Origin: Serripes groenlandicus
Lineage: Eukaryota; Mollusca; Bivalvia; Cardiida; Cardiidae
Assembly (NCBI GenBank): GCA_031761405.1
Contig: JASEVX010000003.1
Coordinates: 144,266,350 to 144,330,349 of the forward strand
Reading direction: 5' to 3'
DNA: 64,000 bases
The position numbers and the translations under genes were made by a program. The notes beneath the pieces are model-generated. The model worked only from the letters and a program-made list of their open reading frames with translations, did not search any database and was not told the origin of the DNA. Positions 30,701 to 42,322 of the stretch are shown here, one piece after another (the first letter of the stretch is position 1; every line of letters begins with the position of its first letter).

Positions 30701-31192
30701 AGAAAACGCCTATGCAATAACCTCTGGTGTATACCGGATTGGTTTACGCAAATGTAAACAACATTTACGTAAGTGCAGCTATTCCCGTCTTTAAACAGCA
30801 CTGGAGAACAATACGTGCAGTCTAATCTTGGTATACATGTTTGGTAAATACTGGGAAAACATTTTTTTGTTCAATTAATAAGCAAAGAGATTACCATATT
30901 AATGGATGGATGGGGATAGCTGTTCCAGTGATTAAACGCTATACAGTAGCCTAGCTACAGACTGTGTGTCGTCATTTGAACCGCGCCACAGGAACATCGA
31001 CGTTACGACCCGAAGGAAAAGAGACGACCCAGACCAGTCTGCGCAATTGAAAACTCTGATAACGGTATTTCCTGTTCGCTATCCGGTCAAATTAACATTC
31101 TGTAAACTTAATTGTCACACTAACACACTAACACACTAACATAACACACTAACACACTAACATAACACACTAACATAACACACTAACACCAT
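30701..31192. other. Mostly unassigned; ACTAACAC microsatellite at its end
   Basis: 31116-31190 is (ACACTAAC)n with ATAAC variants. The rest shows no recognised repeat or gene. Confidence 0.6.
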
Positions 31193-31196
31193 TTAA

Positions 31197-31417
31197 CCCC
31201 TTCCCATATGTAAACGCATGTGGATGCATATACAGCAGACGACTTTGAAAAACACTGTGGCAAAAGAAGAAATTGCACAAAACGTGCAACTTCTCCCTTT
31301 GCCACAATGTTTACAACTCTATTAAATGATTAAACCAACATTTATGGAGATAGTTCACATTTTTGCCAATATATTTTCATAGTCGTCTGTTGCAGAATTG
31401 CCGTATATGAGAGAGGG
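31197..31417 (-). mobile_element. TTAA-type MITE, right end slightly eroded
   Basis: TTAA at 31193-31196; left end CCCCTTCCCATATGTAAACGC; hairpin GAAATTGCACAAAACGTGCAAC; right end GCCGTATATGAGAGAGGG. About 221 bp. Confidence 0.8.
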
Positions 31418-31762
31418 TTTATGGTGTCGTCTGATCATTATCCTAAATAAGGTGAAAGTCAACGAGTGGCGCTACTCTATTTTATTTGTTCTACCTTTCA
31501 AAGAAAGATAATATTTCGATGTAATTGCAAACATCAATTGCGAGGTAATATACACTTTCCAGGAATAATTGTCACCAACTGCTCACTTCTCGTTTAAATA
31601 AAATGTGATATTTAAGCACATAAATGCAATTCATGTGGACTGTTTCTATAGCCTAGTTTCAGTGTACGAGATACATCGACATGACGAGTCCGTCCGTGTG
31701 TAAATGTACAAGTTGGCGTGTGGTTTTTTTTATCAGTTCAAATTAAAAGCTACATCGTCCGC

Positions 31763-31985
31763 ATGAGAGAGTACTTGTGGGGTACGTGAAGCCCACTCAC
31801 CACCCTTATAAAGACACTTAGATAAATAGTTTATTTTTATTTTTTATAACAGGTATCTCATTTGCATATTAATGTTATTCATTCCGTAAAAGGGGGTTAA
31901 TTACGGAATGAATTGCATACTTGTGGGGTGCCCACACAAGTAAACATCAAAGGAAATAACCCCACAAGTACACTCCCATGAGTTC
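31763..31985. repeat. Nested inverted repeats (foldback, unassigned)
   Basis: Outer arms GAGTACTTGTGGGGT / ACCCCACAAGTACACTC; inner arms ATTCATTCCGTAA / TTACGGAATGAAT (31874-31911); a third short one ACTTGTGGGGTGCCCACACAAGT. Size about 220 bp. Probably a degraded MITE. Confidence 0.5.
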
Positions 31986-32026
31986 GTCCGTTCATATATT
32001 ACGGACATAAGCTTAAACATTTCTCA

Positions 32027-32220
32027 CATCCAACACATCAGCAACAGACGACTTTAAAACCATATTGGCAAACAAGTGAAAAGCCTTCATAGATAAGAGT
32101 TTAAATATTACATACAGTTAAAAAAACCATTGTGGTAAAAGAGAAATTGCTCGTCATAATGACGTGTTCAAAAGTCGTCTGCTGTAGACGCGTCAGAAAG
32201 TGTCTATATGTGGAAAAGGG
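32027..32220. mobile_element. TTAA-flanked MITE, centre damaged
   Basis: TTAA at 32023-32026 and 32221-32224; ends ACATTTCTCACATCCAAC and CTATATGTGGAAAAGGG. The central hairpin is reduced to GAAATTGCTCGTCATAATGACG. Confidence 0.7.
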
Positions 32221-32271
32221 TTAATAGAAGCTTCTGTCAACTTGTATGGAATCGGATAATATTGAGCAGAT

Positions 32272-32522
32272 ATCGAGGGCTTGGCGTGAAACGGTTGTAA
32301 CTAAAATTGGTATTTTTTTTACCAAGGTTAATCGCCTCGCCATAAAGTCTTTATAAGCGTTAAATCATTTTTCTTGGTAAACAATGGAAATTTAGGTGCC
32401 ATTGCTCGTTCTGAGCAATGGCACCTAAATTTGCATTGTTTACAAAGGGGTCAAAATTGCCCCTAAACTAGGGTTTTTAAAATAGGTTTTTAGTTACAAC
32501 CGTTTCACACCAAGCCCTCGAT
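32272..32522 (+). mobile_element. 250-bp 'TCGAGGGCTTGG' MITE, copy 2
   Basis: Same TIRs, TA flanks and internal palindrome (CCATTGCTCGTTCTGAGCAATGG at about 32397-32419) as 26841-27090, in the reverse orientation. By eye above 93% alike. Confidence 0.88.
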
Positions 32523-32861
32523 ATGCAGGATGAACACCAGTTTAGAAATACCATAAATACACTTTCTCATATACTCGCTAAACTATAAGCTGATTGGACT
32601 ATTTGAGATGGTATAGGGTAGCAATCACCAATCAGAGTGTCGGTATGACAAGTTGAGGTAAAGATCTTTCTGTGTGACAATGCTATCCCATTCCAATGCA
32701 TGGGCCTTTTGTCCAAAGTACAATAACAATTAAACACTTTCTTTAGATATATACTTATTTCAAAACATCCCGAAATTAGTCTGCTGTTCGAAGATAATCA
32801 TTACTTTTTTGTCGTCTGCCTGTAAAGCTGTGAGGCACTAAGGGGTTAAAACGCTACTAAG

Positions 32862-33815
32862 ATATGAATCGTCGGGTAGTGTAGATCAAGATCAAACTGT
32901 TATTGTTCTACGAATTGTAGGGTAGAACAGATAAAGATCAAAATGTAATTGTTCTACGAGTTGTCTGGTAGTGCAGATAAAGATCAAACAGTAATTGTTC
33001 TACGAGTTGTAGGGTAGTGTAGATCAAGATCAAACTGTTATTGTTATATGAATTGTAGAGTAGTGTAGATCAATATTAAACTGTAATTGTTATATGAATT
33101 GTAGGGTAGTGTAGATCAATATCAAACTGTAATTGTTATATGAATTGTAGGGTAGTACAGATTAAAATCAAACTGTAATTGTTCTACGAATTGTAGGGTA
33201 GTGTAGATCAAGATTAAAATATAATTGTTCTACGAATTGTAGGGTAGTACAGATAAATATCAAACTGTAATTGTTCTACGAATTGTAGGGTAGTGTAGAT
33301 CAAGATCAAACTGTTAATGTTCTACGAATTGTAGGGTAGTGTAGATCAAGATCAAACTGTTATTGTTATATGAATTGTAGGGTAGTGTAGATGAAGATCA
33401 AACTTTTATTGTTATATGAATTGTAGGGTAGTGTAGATCAAGATCAAACTGTTATTGTTATATGAATTGTAGGGTAGTGTAGATAAATATCTAACTGTAA
33501 TTGTTCTACGAATTGTAGGGTAGTGTAGATAAAGATCAAACTGTAATTGTTATATGAATTGTAGGGTAGTACAGATAAAGATCAAACTGTAATTGTTCTA
33601 CGAATGGTGGGGTAATGTAGAGCAAGATCAAACTGTAATTGTTCTACGAATTGTAGGGTAGTGTAGATCAAGATCAAACTGTAATTGTTCTACGAAGTGT
33701 AGGGTAGTACAGATAAAGATCAAACTGTACATGCTATATGTATTGTCGGATAGTGCAGATAAATATCAAACTGTACATGCTATATGAATTGGCGGGTAGT
33801 GCAGATCAAGATCAA
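32862..33815. repeat. 46-bp tandem array, about 21 units
   Basis: Unit GAATTGTAGGGTAGTGTAGA + TCAAGATCAAACTGTAATTG + TTCTAC or TTATAT. Two alternating end variants (TTCTACG/TTATATG) and two middle variants (GTGTAGATCAAG/GTACAGATAAAG) are mixed, so units were shuffled by recombination. The end units are the most diverged. Confidence 0.92.
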
Positions 33816-34224
33816 AACGTTTTAATATCTAGCATATCGAATGAATCAACATTTAAGAGGTTTGAAAATGTGTGTGTAAAGTAGGTATTGCTATATGTGT
33901 GTAAAGTAGGTATTGTTCATTGTCACCAACTCCTCCATTTCCCACAATATTTTCAAAATTCGTCTGTTACAGTATTTTTCACGGAAAGGGTTTAATCCTT
34001 TTATTCGAAAACAAAGTGACAAAAGTAACTTGCTTAACGCAATGTCTCCTTGGTCAATATTTATACTTACATATATTTCCTTTTTGGGTTTGTCATCAAT
34101 TGCTCCAATTCCAGAAATATTTCGAAAGTTTAAACTAATTGTTACACGTATTGTATACGCCGCCGCGATATGACTGACACATTGTTGAAAACGTCGTTAA
34201 ACCGCAATCAATTAACCAATGAAT
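33816..34224. other. Mostly unassigned
   Basis: A 24-bp tandem duplication (GTGTGTAAAGTAGGTATTG, at about 33871 and 33897) lies in the left part. ACAATATTTTCAAAATTCGTC...CACGGAAAGGGTTTAAT near 33940-33995 is a remnant of the TTAA-type MITE right end. Confidence 0.5.
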
Positions 34225-35387
34225 CAATCAATGCGGCTCCTGCATATTCGTTTCACGGGGAAAAGAAATGAATATGCCTAATTATTCCTCGTTAAGTCTT
34301 TACACATACAAAAACTTAAAAAAAGTTAAAAATCATCGATATTTAATCCCGTGTCTTTATAGTAACACAGCTCGGTGTATTAACGACTGTATACATGTGC
34401 ATCCTTGAACATCTAAAAAGGGGAAGTTATACATGTTGTTACATTGTTGCAACAGCAGAAAGTTCTATATATCTGTACAGATGAGTTGCAATTAACACTT
34501 TAGAAACTATAGGTAATAAATGTTTTACTTACACATAACGTAACCATTATCATGACATCCATTTGTTCAAGGCGGCCTAATCTTTATAAATCTATTGGGA
34601 CTTTCTCGTTTGTAATAATTGAAAACAGTTGATGGGTGTATAAACAACCTCCCCACCCTATGACATCAGAAGAGTGCATCAAACTTGTTATACTGTTTTA
34701 ATTTTGCACACGACTCAGTACTTACCCGCTTTGGGAAGTTGTGCAAAATAATTACAATACCGAGTTATTTATTTGAAGCGACCTGTTTTCTAAACTTTGG
34801 TTTTAGTAAATAAGCCAACTCCTTTGTTTTGTGAAAGAAGTGTCGATTCTGATCAGATTACTAATTCGCACTGCTCTGCAGGGTGGTTACTTTCCACACG
34901 TTATCTATTTAGTAACGTATTTTTGTTAATGGAGCATCGCGAACCTGTCACAAATACCATATGACCCTGTTTCCTCGGGTATGGTCACATATTTAAATTC
35001 ACCAGTCCGTTAAACAGAAATATGAACATGTTTTCTTTTGTCCAATGTTTACTTTTCTTTTATACCTATTTTATCATCCCTGCTGTATACGGTGTTTCCA
35101 CCTTGCATATTTAACTGTCGAGTGTTGATTTCATTAACATATCAAATTAAATGAGCCAGTGCTTAAGAAAATGTACACGTTGGCATTTCTGAAAAGTGTA
35201 GGTTCAGATCATTATGATCGACATGCCCAATCGTTCGGTATCCACACACGCGTGAATAGGCAATACTTGAACCGTGTAGATCTTGATATATCATTCACAA
35301 AAGTCAACTTGTACCTTTCTTCATGCACTAGCTCAAATATAAATGATTGTTGAATGACCGTACTAGCCATATGCAGCGAATGTTTAA

Positions 35388-35608
35388 CCCTTTCCCTCAT
35401 ACGACAATTCTGCAGCAGACAACTTTGAACATATTTTGTCAAATAATAGAAAATCTTTATAATTGAATGGTTAACCTATGACTAAAAGTGGAAAACATTG
35501 TGACAAAAGGAGAAATTGCACGTTTTGTGCAATTTCTTCTTTTGTTACTATGTTTTCAAAAATCCGTCTGCTGCAGAGGCGTCAGAAAGCGTCTATATGA
35601 GGGAGGGG
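35388..35608 (+). mobile_element. Complete TTAA-type MITE (221 bp), absent from the paralogous site
   Basis: TTAA at 35384-35387 and 35609-35612. Left GCGAATGTTTAA|CCCTTTCCCTC, right GGGGTTAA|ATGTGCAG. The other duplication copy reads GCGAATGTTTAATGTGCAGG at 37519 with no insert. Hairpin GAAATTGCACGTTTTGTGCAATTTC. Confidence 0.95.
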
Positions 35609-35839
35609 TTAAATGTGCAGAAAGTAAACCGTTTGCCTCACCAATTCTAGTCCGTGCATATCAAACTGTCACGTGAGCGGCATGACGAATAAGACCAATA
35701 TATACGAGCGAGCAAAGGTAAGGGGTTTGTAAGGGGTTTGTTTAAATCAGATTGGATGAAAACATGGCAAATTTCACTTATCTAGCAGTCGCGTCATTGT
35801 CACAATTCAATGTTCACGGATACATTAACGATACGGTAT

Positions 35840-36065
35840 TTAATTCCATCAACCTTACTTAGTGATAATTAATACTTAAGAGCATATTTCATCATTTTCG
35901 TTTTCCTAATATTTTGTAAAACATTAATGGTGGAATGATTTTAAGTAAGTTACTAAATTAATATTAAAAGTTACCTTACTGATATTTTGTAGGGAAATTA
36001 AAATGATGAAATATGCTTTTAAGTATTTAAGTATAAGCTAGCGCTTAGTAAGGTTGTTGGAATTG
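35840..36065. mobile_element. 226-bp foldback MITE inserted in duplication copy 1
   Basis: Arms TTAATTCCATCAACCTTACT...AGAGCATATTTCATCATTTT and AAAATGATGAAATATGCTTT...AGTAAGGTTGTTGGAATT, interior AT-rich. The paralogous region near 37890 lacks it (CGATACTGTGATATTCTAC). Confidence 0.82.
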
Positions 36066-36277
36066 GACTATGTTATATTATACTTCCGCCTCGATATAGA
36101 ACAAAACCACATTCCTTTGATTATTATCAGTACATATCACCTTTTTAAAGACTCCATGATTTTCCATGATTTCACGTCAGCTGGCAGTCAGAAATAGTAT
36201 AAAAGCAACCCCGTTAGAAACATAGTCTTTTGGGGGGTATTTTACATAATGTCAACTACTTAAAGCATTCAATCAAT

Positions 36278-37960
36278 CAATTAATTCTTCTGCTGCATAT
36301 TCGTTTCAATGGAAATTAATCTATGTCTAATTATTATTTAGTCAAGACTAACACTTACATCGACATTTAATCCCACACCTTTAACCCTTTCCCTCATACG
36401 ACAATTCTGCAGCAGACGATTTTAACATATTGTGTCAAGAAATAGAAAATCTCTATAATTGAATGGATAACCTATGGCTAAAAGTGGAAAACATTGTGGC
36501 AAAAGGAGAAATTGCTCGTTTTGAGCAATTTCTTCTTTTGTCGCCATGTTTTCAAAAAGCCGTCTGCCGCAGAGACGTCATAAAGCGTCTATATGAGGGA
36601 AAGGTTAACGGTATTTACACCTTTAACACAACATGGTGTATGGACGGCTGCATAAATAGTGCGACCCTCATGTGGGGTAATTTAATATGCCGTACAGACT
36701 ATATACAAACGACTTGCAATTGACAATTAACACTTTAGAAACTATAGGTAATAAATGTTTTACTTACACATAACGTAACCATTATCATGACATCCATTTG
36801 TTCAAGGCTTCCTAACTTTTATAAATCTATTAGGACTTTTATCGTTTTTAATAATTGAAAACAGTTGATGGGTGTATAAACAATCTCCACACCCTATGAA
36901 ATCAGCAGAGTGCTGCGATATTCTACATGACACTTTTTATACTGATTTAATTTTGCACACGACTCAGCACTTACCCGCTTCGGAAAGTTGTGCAAAACAG
37001 TTACAATACCGACTTATTCATTCGAATCGACCTATTTTCTAAACTTTGGTTGCAGGTTACTTCCCACACATTATCTATTTAGTCACGTATCTTTTAATTG
37101 GTGCATCGCGAACTTGTTGAAAAATACCGTATGACCCTGTTTCCTCGGGCAAGGTCACATATTTACAGTTCACCGGTCCGTTACACATGGACATGAACAT
37201 GATTTGTATTTTCCAAAGTTAACTTTTCCTTTATACCTATTGTATCATCCCCGCTGAATACATTGTTTCCACATTGCATATTAAACTGTCGATTTTTGGG
37301 TTCCTTGAAATATCAGATTATATGAGCCAGTGCATAAGAAAATGTACAAGTTGGCATTTCTGAAAAGTGTATGTTCAGATCACTATGTTCGACATGCTAA
37401 ATCGTTCGATATCCACACACGCGTAAATAGGCAATGATCTTGATATATAATTCACAAAAACTAACATGCACTAGCTCAAATATAAATAACTGTTCACTGA
37501 CCGTACTAGCCATATACAGCGAATGTTTAATGTGCAGGAACTGTTTGGATGACATGTCATTCCCATGTTCTGTGGGGCGTGATTTTGATCCAAACTGTTT
37601 GCATGGTCATCATAAACGGTTGGCGAAATCTGCCGATTACGTGCAAGGAGTTATCATCTCCGTAATTAAACCGTTTGCGTCACTAATTCTAGTCCGTGCA
37701 GATCAAACTGTCGCATGACGAATACAACTTTCATTAAAATCAGACCAAAATACTTCGCTATACTTATATATATACGAGAGAGAAAAACTCAGGTCTGGTT
37801 TAAATCAGATTGGATGAAAACATGGCACATTTCGGTTGTCCAGCAGTCGTGTCACGGTCACAATTCAATATACACGGATGCATTCACGATACTGTGATAT
37901 TCTACTTCAGCCTTGATATAGAACAAAACCACAGAACACATCACCTTTTTTTTAACGAGT
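36278..37960. repeat. Segmental duplication, copy 2
   Basis: Partner of 34225-36150, direct orientation, about 2.05-2.2 kb offset. It carries its own MITE (36385-36604) at a place where copy 1 has none. No conserved ORF spans both copies. Confidence 0.88.
36385..36604 (+). mobile_element. Complete TTAA-type MITE (220 bp) in duplication copy 2
   Basis: TTAA at 36381-36384 and 36605-36608; ends CCCTTTCCCTCATACGAC and CTATATGAGGGAAAGG. Hairpin GAAATTGCTCGTTTTGAGCAATTTC, the GCTC/GAGC apex variant. Absent at the matching position of copy 1 (GTCTTTATAGTAAC, about 34352). Confidence 0.92.
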
Positions 37961-38023
37961 CTTTTTTTATTTCAAAAATAATTATGCATCCGTTATACCC
38001 AACTGTTACTTCTTACGACACCA

Positions 38024-39048
38024 GAAAGCAATCTAAACCAAGATCATCCTGCAATATGTGCTGTCTAATTCAGAAAGCAATCTCAACCAAGATCATCCTG
38101 CAATATGTGCTGTCTAATTCAGAAAGCCATCTAAACCAAGATCATCCTGCAATATGTGCTGTCTAATTCAGAAAGCAATCTAAACCAAGATCATCCTGCA
38201 ATATGTGCTGTCTAATTCAGAAAGCAATCTAAACCAAGATCATCATGCAATATGTGCTGTCTAATTCAGAAAGCAATCTAAACCAAGATCATCCTGCAAT
38301 ACGTGCTGTCTAATTCAGAAAGCAATCTAAACCAAGATCATCCTGCAATATGTGCTGTCTAATTCAGAAAGCAATCTAAACCAAGATCATCCTGCAATAT
38401 GTGCTGTCTAATTCAGAAAGTAATCTAAACCAAGATCATCCTGCAATATGTGCTGTCTAATTCAGAAAGCAATCTAAACCAAGATCATCCTGCAATATGT
38501 GCTGTCTAATTCAGAAAGAAATCTAAACCAAGATCATCCTGCAATATGTGCTGTCTAATTCAGAAAGCAATCTAAACCAAGATCATCCTGCAATATGTGC
38601 TGTCTAATTCAGAAAGCAATCTAAACCAAGATCATCCTGCAATATGTGCTGTCTAATTCAGAAAGCAATCTAAACCAAGATCATCCTGCAATACGTGCTG
38701 TCTAATTCAAAAAGCAATATAAATAGATCATCCTGCAATGCGTGCTGTCTAATTTAGAAAGCAATCTAAACCAAGATCATCCTGCAATACGTGCTGTCTA
38801 ATTCAGCAAGCAATCTAAACCAAGATCATCCTGCAATACGTGCTGTCTAATCAGAAAGCAATCTAAACCAAGATCATCCTGCAATACGTGCTGTCTAATT
38901 CAGCAAGCAATCTAAACCAAGATCATCCTGCAATACGTGCTGTCTAATTCAGAAAGCAATCTAAACCAAGATCATCCTGCAATACGTGCTGTCTAATTCA
39001 GAAAGCAATCTAAACCAAGATCATCCTGCAATACGTGCTGTCTAATTG
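38024..39048. repeat. 49-bp tandem array, about 21 units
   Basis: Unit CAGAAAGCAATCTAAACCAA + GATCATCCTGCAATATGTGC + TGTCTAATT. The right half is enriched for the CAATACGTGC variant and the left half for CAATATGTGC, which suggests two expansion phases. It starts directly after the end of duplication copy 2. Confidence 0.95.
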
Positions 39049-39059
39049 TTGGCCCGTAT

Positions 39060-39920
39060 TACCAGTTAACAATTTCCAACATGAATCAAATATGTAGCAT
39101 ATGTCTTTGACGATAATTTGGCAAAATTATGGAAAACTTTATAAATAAAAGTACATGTTTTAGAATACAGATGAAAACGTTGTGACAAAAGGAGAAATTT
39201 CTCATTATGAGGCATTTCTTCTTCTGTTCTGTCAGAATGTTTTCGAACGTCGAAAACAAAAACGCAACTGATGCTGATTTGAGATGAGACAGCTTATAAC
39301 GAGCTAACTCATCTGAATCTATATTGTTTGCATGAACCTCAGTTTTGCCATTGACGTAGAAAGAGTGCAGTTTACGCCACTCTAATCAATATAAACTACA
39401 CCGGTAGGTTATGGACATCCTTGAAATGATGCATACACAGAGTACTCTGCTATAGATGTACTGAAACAACCGACGTGGCTTAAATAAATGAGCATCGACC
39501 TTGACATGCGCACTCTATACATAGCGACATTGCACTTGAAGTGTTGCTGGACGAGTGAGGAACAACTGGTCACCTGCTGATGTTTTCGGGCAGTAACAAC
39601 AGAGTTTCATAAATACAAATTATGTTAACACAAAGGCAGAAATGCATAGAAGTTCAAACGCATATTTTAGAAAAAGGTAAACCTTTCTTCAAGAGATCTT
39701 CAATTTAAACTAAGAATGGTAGACACTGCGCGATTTAGCCCATTAGAGACGTTATCGTTAGTAATTTCTACTTTTATCCAAATGGTTTAAAAACTCATCT
39801 CAATAATTATACTTCCATGTATCCCTTTCACAAATGCAAGAAATCTGCAGCACATCTTGGTTAAAATGTGGAAACTCGTGATGAGCAATTTCTCCGTTTG
39901 CCACAATGATTTCAATTTGA
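39060..39920. other. MITE fragments and unassigned DNA
   Basis: 39090-39245 holds GACGATAATTTGGCAAAATTATGG...GAAAACGTTGTGACAAAAGG and the hairpin GAAATTTCTCATTATGAGGCATTTC. 39825-39915 has another fragment ending GCAATTTCTCCGTTTGCC. 39250-39820 is unassigned. Confidence 0.5.
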
Positions 39921-39925
39921 TTTAA

Positions 39926-40146
39926 CACTTTCCCTCATACAGACGCTTTCTGACGCCTCTGCAGCAGACGGCTTTTTGACAACATAGTGATAAAAGAAAA
40001 ATTGCTCAAAACGAGCAATTTCTCCTTTTGACACAATGTTTTCCACTTTTCGTCATAGGTTATCCATTCAATTATAGAGATTTTCTATATTTTGACAAAA
40101 TATGTTCAAAGTCGTCTGCTGCAGAATTGTCGTATGAGACAAAAGG
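39926..40146 (-). mobile_element. Complete TTAA-type MITE (221 bp)
   Basis: TTAA at 39922-39925 and 40147-40150; ends ACTTTCCCTCATACAGACG and GTCGTATGAGACAAAAGG. Hairpin AAAATTGCTCAAAACGAGCAATTT. Confidence 0.9.
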
Positions 40147-40194
40147 TTAATAAGTATATTCTTAATAATTGAGATGTCAATTATTTTTGCCTAC

Positions 40195-40700
40195 ATGTAT
40201 TCAAGGTCGTGACCTGCAGATTTTGTTGCATGTTGGAAAGGGTATAGAGATTTCCATAGTTTTACCTGGATGTCTGTTGTAGACTTGTTGTATGTCTATA
40301 CAGAAATAAAGAAAACATATACATGTATAGTAAAACATTTTAATAGCTAGAATATATAATAAGGTTTGAAAACATTGTGTGAAAAGGAGAAATTGCTCAT
40401 TTTCAGTGAATGCTCGATTCCCCTCTTCATTTTCAAAACGTGTCTATTACAGTTGCTATCTCGAAAAGGGTTAATAATTTCCGGATTGCAGACGCATCTT
40501 TACGCAAATACAGCAAACAACATTGAAATCATAGGTATAAAGGGAGAATTGCTCATCATGAGAAATTTCCACTTTTGTCACAATAATTTCAACTGTTATA
40601 AATAAGTATACTTTCATTTATAGAGATTTCCATATGTTGACCAAGATGTTTACAAAGTCGCCTGTGGTAGACTTGTGATATTTTGGAAAGGGTTAAGTAA
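40195..40700. repeat. Degenerate TTAA-type MITE fragments
   Basis: GTTGCATGTTGGAAAGGGTA (about 40231), GGAGAAATTGCTCATTTTCAG (40387), GCAAACAACATTGAAATCATAG with GAATTGCTCATCATGAGAAATTT (40548), and GATATTTTGGAAAGGGTTAAG (to 40695). Confidence 0.6.
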
Positions 40701-40759
40701 CATGTTCTATATGTAGTAATAAACCATATCCAACCTGCAGTTTGCAACATGTGCTGCAA

Positions 40760-41008
40760 ATCGAGGGCTTGGCGTGAAACGGTTGTAACTAAAATTGGTA
40801 TTTTTTTACCAAGGTTAATCACCTCGCCATGAAGTCTTTATAAGTGTTAAATCATTTTTCTTGGTAAACAATGGAAATTTAGGTGCCATTGCTCGTTCTG
40901 AGCAATGGCGCCTAAATTTGCATTGTTTACAAAGGGGTCAACATTGCCCCTAAAACAGGGTTTTCAAAATAGGTTTTTAGTTACAACCGTTTCACACCAA
41001 GCCCTCAT
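40760..41008 (+). mobile_element. 250-bp 'TCGAGGGCTTGG' MITE, copy 3
   Basis: Same layout and orientation as 32272-32522. The right terminus is eroded (CCAAGCCCTCATAA). Internal palindrome CCATTGCTCGTTCTGAGCAATGG with one arm change (GGCGCC). Confidence 0.85.
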
Positions 41009-42020
41009 AATGTTATTTGAAAACGTGGCGGCAACCGAAGAAGTTACTTATCGTGAACAATTACACCTTTGACCACAATGTTTTCAATTCGATTCAATTA
41101 TTATAACTTTTCCATATGTTTGTTTGAATAGACCAGCAGCTGCTTTGTTGTATGTGTGAACGGGTTAAATCGTGCACAATAGTCCTCGGATATCAATATC
41201 ACTGATTAAAATGCAGTGTGATCTAACTTGTTGCATTTTCATAGGTCGATTGTAAGTAAACAAGTCTGGCAATGAGGTAAAAAAAATAGTTCAATATATG
41301 TAATTGTAAACAACTGCACGTGTTTGTATTCAAGCGTTTATATTCATGCATGTATATTCATTTGAATTTTATAGAAAAAAAACACATTGTACACGTATAT
41401 AATGACATTTTCAAGGTTATTCTTTACAAATTCCCTGATGTTTAGTCCTTTTTTTTTGCGTTGGTATAGGGTGGAGACATTTTTGGGGTCTGGTTTTTTA
41501 ATAATTTTCTATGTATTTCAGTTAGAAATCGGGGACCTAATTGATGTATTCATACAAAATGCATGCAAAATGCATAAGTTGGCTTTTATGAAACGTGACT
41601 TGAATAAACGAGCATTGACCTTTTGGCAAAGGCATCCTGTAGCGACACCAACTGGGTTAATATATGGACAGCGGGAAATGAAATTTGAGCTAGTGCATGG
41701 GAAAGGGTACAAGTTGGCTTTTGTGAACAGTTCATCAAGATCTTCACGTTTTACGTATTGCTTACACGAGCTTGTAAGAAGATGTTGACACCTTGTGTAT
41801 ATTCTGATGAGACCGATGGACATGACTCGTTCATACTATTTTGAATACAGATATCATGAGTGCAAAATAGTATGAACGAGTCAGTGCATGACAAAAGGTA
41901 TCAGTTGGATTGTGTGAACAAGATAGATCCGTATCAGCCTTTGCAGCCATACAGTCTGATCAAGATATACACTGTTCAATATGTGATTCTGTTATTAAGA
42001 CTAATTAGATTTACAGGTTG
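41009..42020. other. MITE remnant, low-copy repeat and a 20-bp hairpin
   Basis: 41020-41167 is a MITE fragment (CGTGGCGGCAACCGAAG...GTGTGAACGGGTTAA). 41680-41770 (GAGCTAGTGCATGGGAAAGG...TACAAGTTGGCTTTTGTGAAC) matches the reverse complement of 35250-35345 and is a dispersed repeat. No convincing gene. Confidence 0.5.
41823..41883. repeat. Perfect 20-bp-arm hairpin
   Basis: TGACTCGTTCATACTATTTT (41823-41842) and its exact complement at 41864-41883, with a 21-base loop. Confidence 0.9.
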
Positions 42021-42023
42021 ATT

Positions 42024-42322
42024 TAATTGATTGATTGATTGGGGTTTAACGCCGTTTTCAACAATTGTTCAGTCATTGCACGGCGGCCAGTTCACCTACT
42101 CATATGTTTCCTGGCTTTCTCACACCAGTACACCACACCACATTATTTTCGAGCTGCTTCCACATAGACTGTTAGCCCATTGGTGGAATTCAAATGACGC
42201 TTGTTACAGTGACTGGTTTTTTTTTTCAAACGGCGGAAATAATGTTGGCCGAGCTGGTATTCGAACTCACAACCCCCTGATTGACATCTCGCTTCGCTAC
42301 CGACTGCGCTACCGGGGCTCGG
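42024..42322 (-). mobile_element. tRNA-derived SINE, copy of the 21408 family
   Basis: Minus strand: CCGAGCCCCGGTAGCGCAGT, GTGAGTTCGAATACCAGC (B box), a 3' part with CCGTGCAATGACTGAACAAT, AACGGCGTTAAACCCCAATC and an (AATC)n tail. No clear target duplication. Confidence 0.85.

Larger units (their letters stand above)
34225..36150. repeat. Segmental duplication, copy 1
   Basis: Collinear with 36278-37960: shared landmarks TGCATATTCGTTTCA, TTAACACTTTAGAAACTATAGG, GTTGATGGGTGTATAAACAA, TGCACACGACTCAG, GACCCTGTTTCCTCGGG, TAAGAAAATGTACA, CGTACTAGCCATAT, TAGTCCGTGCA, GATATAGAACAAAACCAC. By eye about 85-88% alike. It contains two insertions absent from copy 2 (35388-35608 and 35840-36065). Confidence 0.88.

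Noticed and set aside
30393..30794. 133-codon plus-strand ORF
   Set aside because: It is mostly a translation of the 43-45-bp satellite; repeat length changes shift the apparent repeats and no domain is present.
41387..41788. 133-codon plus-strand ORF
   Set aside because: Starts at TTG, and its second half is a dispersed non-coding repeat also seen reversed at 35250.
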